This document shows positions 35,801 to 44,800 of a stretch of DNA of 64,000 nt, in pieces (the first letter of the stretch is position 1; each line of letters opens with the position of its first letter). A program made the position numbers and the translations under genes. Origin of the DNA: Strongylocentrotus droebachiensis (Eukaryota > Echinodermata > Echinoidea > Camarodonta > Strongylocentrotidae); the NCBI GenBank assembly GCA_035222895.1, contig JAVYIG010004967.1:1-64000 (forward strand), in the 5' to 3' direction. The notes under the pieces were generated by a model. That model was given only the letters and a program-made list of their open reading frames with translations, was not told where the DNA came from and made no database searches.

Positions 35801-38800
35801 AAACGAACTTTTTAAATCAAATTATGGAAATGCAAGTATCACTTTAAACAAACAGAACTTTGTTATTCCTTGCTCATTTTTCCTGATTGAGGTGTTATAA
35901 GAAAGAGCAGAAAATGAACGTCTAGATATGTGAATTTTCCTTCGAAATTCAGATACCGCCCGCCAAATTAATGGAGTAGAGGCGAAATGAAGGAAAGATG
36001 TGGGGAAGAGGGAGAAAGAGAGAGGGCAGAGGGAGGGAAGAGAGGGAAGAGGGAGGGAAGAGGGTGGAAGGAGAGGGAGGGGAGGGTGCTTAAAAGCGAA
36101 CAGCACAAGAAAGGGTAGAGCCTAGAGGCAACAGAAATATTTGGTGGGACGGTGAATCATCTAACCAGAGATGGAAACAGGGAAAAAAGATGAAGAAAGA
36201 CAGACAGAAAGAGAGGGAATGCGGAGGGAGAAACAGAGGAAGATGGCAGACACGCAGATCCCTGTTTACTTTCAATATGTGACCTACATTTCTTAATCCC
36301 ACCCGGGCTTAGCCCCCATCCAGACAGTTTCTCATCTTGACAGCCGGTTCGACTGCTGGAGGGACGTTGCGTCCTAAGCTTGTTAGCTCACTGGCATCTG
36401 GTTCAAGCCGTTCAAACACGGTCTATTTGCCCAATCAGGGATTATAAATTCATCGTCCTTTGTGGCTTCCTGCCTGCTTGTCCCCGCAACCAACGGTGTG
36501 GACTTCTGCCATAAATATGAATGAAACTTTCCAAAACAATCCATCAATCATACAGACGACGCTGAAGTTCAACTACTTCACAAATCTCAACATTGCTAGT
36601 TTCACCAGGATGTGTCCTACTTTCAGCTGGTGACCTCACATGACCTCACATGACCCCACCTTGACCTTGAGAGACCTCAGGTCAACCTCTGACAGATGTC
36701 CAGATCCTGAGAAGGAAATTTACTAGGGCCCACTTTTACAAAACTTTTTCTCATGGAGTTTATAGTTCAAGTTCAAGGTTTAGAAGTAAATGAAATTGAA
36801 TGAAACTAAATGAAATTGAGGTAACAGTGAATTATCATTAGAGAATCCTTTCGAAAGTAGCATTCAGCTACAAATGCTTTGATTGTCACAGAGATCTGCC
36901 TAAATTTGCTTCTATCTGAATTTTGCTAAAGATTATAGCTTAGCCTATGTGGCTGAAGTTGTGACTGGGTTTAGGGTTAAGTACCATGTTGGGTGCATGG
37001 TGGAAGTGAGGAGCTATGTTAGTGTCGGAAATTGACCACAGATCAATAGTCATAGGGAAATGTGTCACAAATCCTGATTATCCCAACTTAATTCTCAAAA
37101 CATTCCTCATGTGCCATCATAAACACCTGACAGATGCAATGTAAAATAATCTTGATAAACACAACACATCAATACTCAATCAGCCCAAGGTGAGTAACAT
37201 AACCGCATAAAAGCTGTCTACCTTACTGTGAAAATATCCAACGAGACGTGATTTCAGTTAAATATGAATGCAGCATCTGACAGGAACAACAGCTAAGAAT
37301 GCCACATAATTATGCAGCATCTACTCAAACAACATCAAAGTCAGCCAGGAACCAGAACATCACCAGAAGGTACATTTGGATATATATGAATAAATGCAGC
37401 TTCATTGAAATAACAACACAAATCAACCAATGAAAAGGAGATCGCTAAATGGTATTTTTGGCCCCATTTGAATGTAGGATCTTATTTTCTAGCAAAGGCA
37501 TAAACCTCAGCACCAGTATGGCAAAGAATCTCAAAAAGATACTTTGGGATTCATGCTTATACAGCGCCTCTACAGATAATAACAAGCCAAGAGAGCAGGG
37601 CATCCCATAAAACATCCCTTCATCCAAATGTAACAAAGCATCTCCACTGGCACTGACCACTGACAGGGCAGGGCATCCCCTAAAACATACATTTGTCCAC
37701 ACCTGAACACTGCCTGTGTGACACATTCACACGTGACAGCCAGCCGGAACGCTGAATGACATCACTCCCAAGGACTGTCAAACATTGAACAGTGACAGAA
37801 CAATGCCCTATCCCTGGAACCTCTCTGGTCTCTACTTGGTGGGACAGGAAACAATAAGATGAACCTTGTGCACATCACCGTGTCACCTTGAAGCACCAAC
37901 GTCCTGCCCCTCCCCTCTAATACAAGCTCTTCCTCCTTCTATTATGTTGTCTTCAGGAGCTTCATGACAATGCAGAATTCATACACAATGAAGCTCAGCT
38001 CAGCTATTAAACAAAAATCTCTTGTGATGGTCTTGCAATGTCCTCTTATTTTAAACTAAGTGTGGATCTTGTATCTTTACAGGTAAACAAGTAGATGTTG
38101 TTTTCAGAAAAATGGGACCAGGGGGGGGGGGGTGTTTCATAAAGATCCTAAGTTGAACTTAACTCTTAGTCGGACTTAACCATTATGGAAAGCTGTTAGC
38201 ATCTTTGAAAATATTTTTTTTATAATTATTTTAAAAGGCATAAAATGATGATTCAAGTCATATTTTATTTTGAGGCTACAAATGGCTCTCCATAATGTTA
38301 AGTTTGACTATGGATCTTTGTGAAACACCCCCAGGGCTGTCAATCCATTTCAATAATTAGGGCCTGACAGAATTTGCATTCAGCAGGACTAGAGGAAAGA
38401 AAGTACCTTTTAAAGCATGCCATACCTTATCACATTGCAGCAGATAACTGTGGATCTTGGACCCATTGGAGTTTGATGCCTTCCATGACAGGACCAGGAA
38501 GTTCTTGGTTCTGCCCGTGAGCCGGGGCATCGAGGGCACATCAGGCGGGCAGCCATGGGTCTCGAAGATAACCGGTCGTGAGGGGCCGCCACGTACGCCG
38601 TCCAATATTGCACTCACACTGTAAAAGACGAGAGGAAAGGAAAGGGATAGAAGGTTTAATATAGAGAATATTAATAATCAGCCCATGCTACATAGCAGTC
38701 CAATATTGCTCTAACACAAAGAGAGAGGATAAAGAGAGGATAAAAAAAGAGAAGAAGTTATAGAAGTAACTCATGATCATCAATTTGTATTGCAGAATAA

Positions 38801-41800
38801 TCTTAAAGCATTATAAAACAACAAAATATGCCCAAAGTTGCATTTAATTTTCAATGAGTTCTGCAGACGAAGAAAGAACGATAACTTGTTCATAAACAAA
38901 ACAAACTACAAGTGAAGTTAGGGATGAGGAAGGAGAATAAGAAAATCATTCAAAATTCTCACTAGCAAGACAGAGTATAACTTTTTTTTTCAACTGTCAA
39001 CTGTCAGTTTTCTTTCTGACTATTTGAATTCCTTAACCCACAACACGTGAATGTAATAGCTTGTCACTTTGCAAACAAGAAAATCTCTCAATGCATTAGA
39101 GCAGGCTTATCTAATTAATTCAGAGAAGTGTGAGCATATGTCATCAAATAATAATAATCATTTTATAGCCCATGTGTGTGTGGTCCAAACTCAACAACAG
39201 TTGCACAGCATACGCTCCAGCAACAAACAGCATCTCAACTTTAATCCTTGGTTTATACAAGAAACCTAAACCTAACCCTAACTCAAACTCTGAGCCAAAC
39301 CTATAACCCAAACCCAATAGCTTCAATGAAAAATTCCAGGAGAAAATGTTGGTGGAGCACAAATCAAAGCTCTAGACTATATCTTTCATTTATGTAGGTC
39401 CAAACTACTCAGTACAGCATTATTAGAAAGATTTTCTACTAATTCAGACAGTCCTTTTTGTTGCTTTTCTCTGCTCACAACACATTGCTTTCATAACCGA
39501 ACATAACCTGTTGCTGTTTTTTTTTTTTAACCTTTACTATCATACTTCAACCGGAAAAAGCAACATTCATGGACTAAAAGAAATAACAGAAAAGGATATC
39601 CATATAAGCGGCTAAATCCTCTATTTTAGTGTAACTTCATCAACTTGCGTGCAAGATTAACGTTATTTTTAAATTGTTTACGAAAGTTGCGAGGACTTAT
39701 ATTATATAAATAAAACCAGACAACTTACATCATAAATGTGGGAGAGAACTTATTACCATTTTGATGACTTCCCACATGAGATTTTCATGAGTAAAAAGGG
39801 AGGATTGAATTAGATTATAAGGAATATATTTTGAGGGTTCAGTGACATGAAGACGTAACTCCATACTTTGCCAAAATGAGTATTTGATATCAAAATGTTC
39901 AGAAAAATGTTGGCTTTCCAGGAAACACAAAGACTTCACTCCACCCAACACCCCATTGAAGTCAATGGCTAGTGAAACAGACTTAACTCCTTTAGGCCCA
40001 ATTGCTCAGTGACACATAAACCACTTTTTCTCAAAATGGAGTTGCGTCTTTGTGTCACTTACCCCTCGATTTAATAAATATCAAGCTTAGAAACCACACA
40101 AATTTCTATTTTTCTAGCATATATTTATCTAGGTCTACATATCGTCTGTTTGGAGCCTGGGGGTTCTAACCAGGTATAGATTTAATACCCTTCTGGCTTA
40201 AAATAGATGATGTCTCCTGCTGAAAAAAACCATTCTTGTGCAAAAAGAAAAGAATATTGACCTAGCTGGTACGCACTTTTAAGCATGATCTAAGAATAAT
40301 GTTGTAAATGCCAAGAAATGTCTATGTCACTAAAATCTCTGAAGTAAGTTTCCTCTTGTTGATTATTTAATTAACTAATTCATTAATTTGTTTTGTATAT
40401 ATCTATTTATTGTGAATTTGTAGATCGATTCTTCATCCCTTTAACATATTACCCACTGGAAATGGGTGGCTCCCGTACTAAAGCATAAGGGAAGGAGAGA
40501 ACTCGATAGGCAATGTGTTAACACATAAAAAGGAACGGTGATTCTGTCACTTGTTCAACGTAATTATGTGGGCTGTCTATTAACCACACATAAACCTTTT
40601 GGGTATAAAACATAAATCCCTCTTTTGATGGATATGCATACATGTAGACATAAAAGGGACAGAAATAGATCTTTGCTTCTTATTAAGCTTAGAATCAATA
40701 AATATTATATATACATTTAGCTTAAAGTACACCAAATGATTAACTTCTGTTATATTTATAGTCAAAGGCAAATTGGCTTTCCAGATCTAGACAAATACAA
40801 ATGTATTTTGGGATATTGTATTATCTCGGGAGATGCCATTAATGAGCACAAAGGCTTTGAAGAGACTCGTTATTCTTGAGACTGCTCCACTGCGGGCACC
40901 TCGACTCTCTCCGCGTCTATCCCAGACAATCCGACTCAATCTGCTTGCTTTGACGTGGGAGGCGCATGATTTACATGGGGCCTCTGCAAATAGAGGCAAT
41001 ATCACATTTTCCCAACTTTGTAGGATCAATGTACTTGCAGAGCTAGCTACTTCTCAAGAATTCAATAAACAATCAGAGTAGAAGCATTTAAAGCGGGAAT
41101 GCACTTCTTGTATTATCCCCTAAAAAAGAATAGCTCTTCAAATGCCCTCATATTTGAAATATGACAAGTAACAGCTAAAGGTTGTACAGACTTAAATTTT
41201 TGGCCTTATATGCATTGTCGTTGTGGTTTTGCTTCATATCTCAACGATGTTTCAAAGTGTCTATCATCTTTATACACTATCCTCTACATTTTCTTCCACT
41301 GATAACAACTTTCCCACTGTGATGCAGATTATTTTCTCAAGATGACTATTTACCACATCTCATTGATTAAAAGTTTCCTCTCTCATCCCCTTGAGCCTTG
41401 AAAACTTGAGTTCAATCTCTTCCTCTGTCTCACTGTAAGTTTCTCATCTCAACCTCTACATCCTATCGGCGTACATTTGCGATACATGTAGCTTTAACAT
41501 CCTACTGCATTTCTATTACGGTACACCAAGCAGTGCAGAACGTTAATATACCTTTGACATAAATCTAATCTTAAGCTCTGGGCCCCGTCTTGTAGAATTT
41601 TTCACCATAAAATAAAAAGATCACTGTTTTTATCTGCAGTAGATCTAAACACATTTTCAAGAGCTCTCAAGTCTCAACACAAACTGTAATCTTATCATAA
41701 ATAGCTCTAGACTTTTCCTACTGCAAAATTAACCTGTGTCAAAAAGGCAAAATAAGGTGTATTCGGTCATTCTTGTGTCCATGGGAATATTTACTAACTA

Positions 41801-44800
41801 CAATTTACAAAATAATTTTGTGTCATTGATATTTTGGTCTGACTCAATTTAAAGTGGGTCTATCAACTTCAGGCAATCAAGGACCCTGCTTCAAAAGAAT
41901 TCTTACCAATCACAACAACCAAACATATTTCTTGAACAAGTCTGCTTACTGCCAATCCAATGCAATCGTAACTTCAGTAGCTTACATGTATATCAATGAC
42001 TATCATGTATTATTGATAGCAGGTTTTATGAAACAGAGGCATGTTATACAAATGTTGTTGTTGTTGTTGTTGTTCTTTTGTTTTCTTCAAATAATGGACT
42101 AAAGGCTTGTACTTGGCAATCAACTCTTCACCTCTATACAAGGACGAATATCTCAACTCATATTTCATTCACCAGATGTTGTTTACATCCCACTTAACAC
42201 TTACATTAAGTTACATGCTGGTATAAACAAAAATGATGACTTGGTTTTGCTTTTCATATGATCTATGGACATAATTACGAGACAACGATGTTTCAAAAGC
42301 TTTCATCCCAACAGTTGTTTTCTGCAAAAAACAGAAACTTGGGCAACATGACATTTTTTGCAATTTGTTGTCACATCATCAATGCCCATTGTACTCCCTG
42401 AACTTTTCAAATGTAACCAAAAAATGTATTAAAAAAAAAAAAACTTTGATTTATCCCATAACTTCTCTCTCTTTACACCAAACTACCTGGTATTTTTATT
42501 ACTGGGTTACAAGCACTGATCTGAAATTTGAGAACATTTTCCGGATCCGAATCATATATTCAAGTACCTTTATGAACTCAAAGAAGGAAATATTGTCTCA
42601 AATTTCAATTCAATCACTATCATCTACCAGGTATTGTTTAAAACACCCTCACTTATCTCCGTTTCATATTACCAACGCTCCTGGTCCGGTGATTAAAACA
42701 AGCCAACTTTGATTTTCTTCTTTTGTAAGATAGATGATTAAATTCACGACTGGATAGAGGGAAACATTAAATGTTCCCATATATTGTAACATACACCCGC
42801 ATCCTTTTACCGATTATGCATCCAGATATGTACCCGCTTGTGACAGCTCCGGTACACAATGTCCTCGTAAATCACAACCATATAAACACAATTAATCTCA
42901 TGCTTCCTTGCAACATTAGTCTCTATTTCAGTGAATCTGTTTGCCGCTAGATAGAGCATCCTTGTCCTTTCACATACATTCAGGCACATCATACATACAT
43001 CTATGCTCTGGTAACGACTGCTCTATTGTCAATTTTAAATACTACTAGAACCCCTTACCTCAATTCTTTCACACTTTCATTAAATTTTGAATGTTATTAT
43101 GTCAATTCATATGCAATCTTGATATTGCTATCAATATGATATACCGGTACCATCTTTTATCTTTGTATAAATTTTGATGATGGAAATGAATGTCAATTCA
43201 ATTCAACACTTTGCCTAAAAAGCTATAATAGCCTAACCCTAACCCTAATGAAATCAGGAGGCCCAATTGCAATGCTCATCCCATGTCTCAGTAAAAATCA
43301 CACTTGTGAATGTCGCCAAAGCATGTTGGATCATCATATTAAAACAGGGCTTCAAATTAACTTTTTTTTTCAAGAATCCAAAGCAAAATGTTGGATGTCT
43401 GTTTAGTCTAAGTGCACAATGACTGTAACAAAAATGAATCCATAAATTTCAAGAAATGGCAGATTATCAAGATGGGTTGTAACAATGGTATGCAATGTCT
43501 TTGAATTTGGTTTCTCTTCATGGCTAAATTGCTTTACAGTTGTTTATACCACAGGATAAACAGAACTTTTGTTATCAGACCATGAACCTTGTAGCAGATT
43601 AGACTTGTGCTAAACAAGTTATACATGTACAATAGAGTCTACCACTACTACTTTTGATCTTTAATATTGAAAACAAAATTCCTTTGTCTTATTAAGCATT
43701 GCCTTTTTTTCTCAAAACTTTAATGATTTTGTTTTTCTACTATTTTTACAACCGTGTCAACATTTTTAATAGTGCCTTTCAAAGAGTTCATCTCAAATCT
43801 TTTCATACTCAAAAACATCACAAAATACTCCATAAATACTTCATCACATGACATGTGCAAATAGGCCATCCAGTCAAACTTTGACAGGCTAATTACTAAT
43901 TAAAAAGGACAAGAGTTTACTCGCGCTAGAGCTAGGCGGATGATTGGACAGCTTTGACGGGTCGAATGCCCCATCAAGGACAATATCGAGAGAAACAGGA
44001 AGATATTTGTAAAGTGTCTTTCCTGCCCTCAACCATTGTTTCCTGTATCTCCCCCGCGACCCAGACATGCAAACTTTCATGCAATGATAATAAACAATCC
44101 ATATGGTCTGCCCCCATGCATGACAGCAATATACACTGTACATCATGTTCACTCTGTAACGTTCGCACGCACCTATATGCTAGTATACTGAAAAACAAGA
44201 AACTTTTGCTAGTAAGAAATGTTTATTGGTATGAAACGTTCACAATTTTCAGAGATGTTTAAGATTGACAAAAAATATATATCTCTATTTTTCGATAGGT
44301 TGTACCTAATAGATCGTCTTCAGGTAATTGAGTATGGTTGGATAGGGGTTTATCATTGTTCTAATCAAGTTTGATAATTATATTTAAAAAATATTCTTAC
44401 CTTAGTTGGTACTCAGTAGCAGGCTTCAGGTCTGTCAGTGTATGATGAAGACTATTACTGTAAAAATAAACAGACAAAAGAAGAAAAAAATTATCATAAA
44501 ATGGTGTAATTAATTTCAAAGTTTAACACAGAAATGCAAGGAAATACACAAGAAATACACATCAATATACTTTATTCAAAATATGAGCTTCAAATACAGG
44601 TAATAAAGTACGCCTGACTCAGTTTCGTCAGTATGAATTCAGTGACATGGCAGCAAACATCCAGGTAGGGAATTAAAGGGATGCCCCCAACAATTTTTTT
44701 TTTTTTTTTTTTTTTTGGGGGGGGGGGGGGGTTCTCTATTATCACCCCTTCCTTTCTAGGGGTAAGTGCACCACCTATATAGCATGGTGAGAGCACTGTT

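Noticed and set aside
43229-43246. Interstitial telomere repeat (CCTAACCCTAACCC), with similar bits at 39265 and 46300
   Set aside because: Only two to three units, some inside a dispersed repeat; too short to call.
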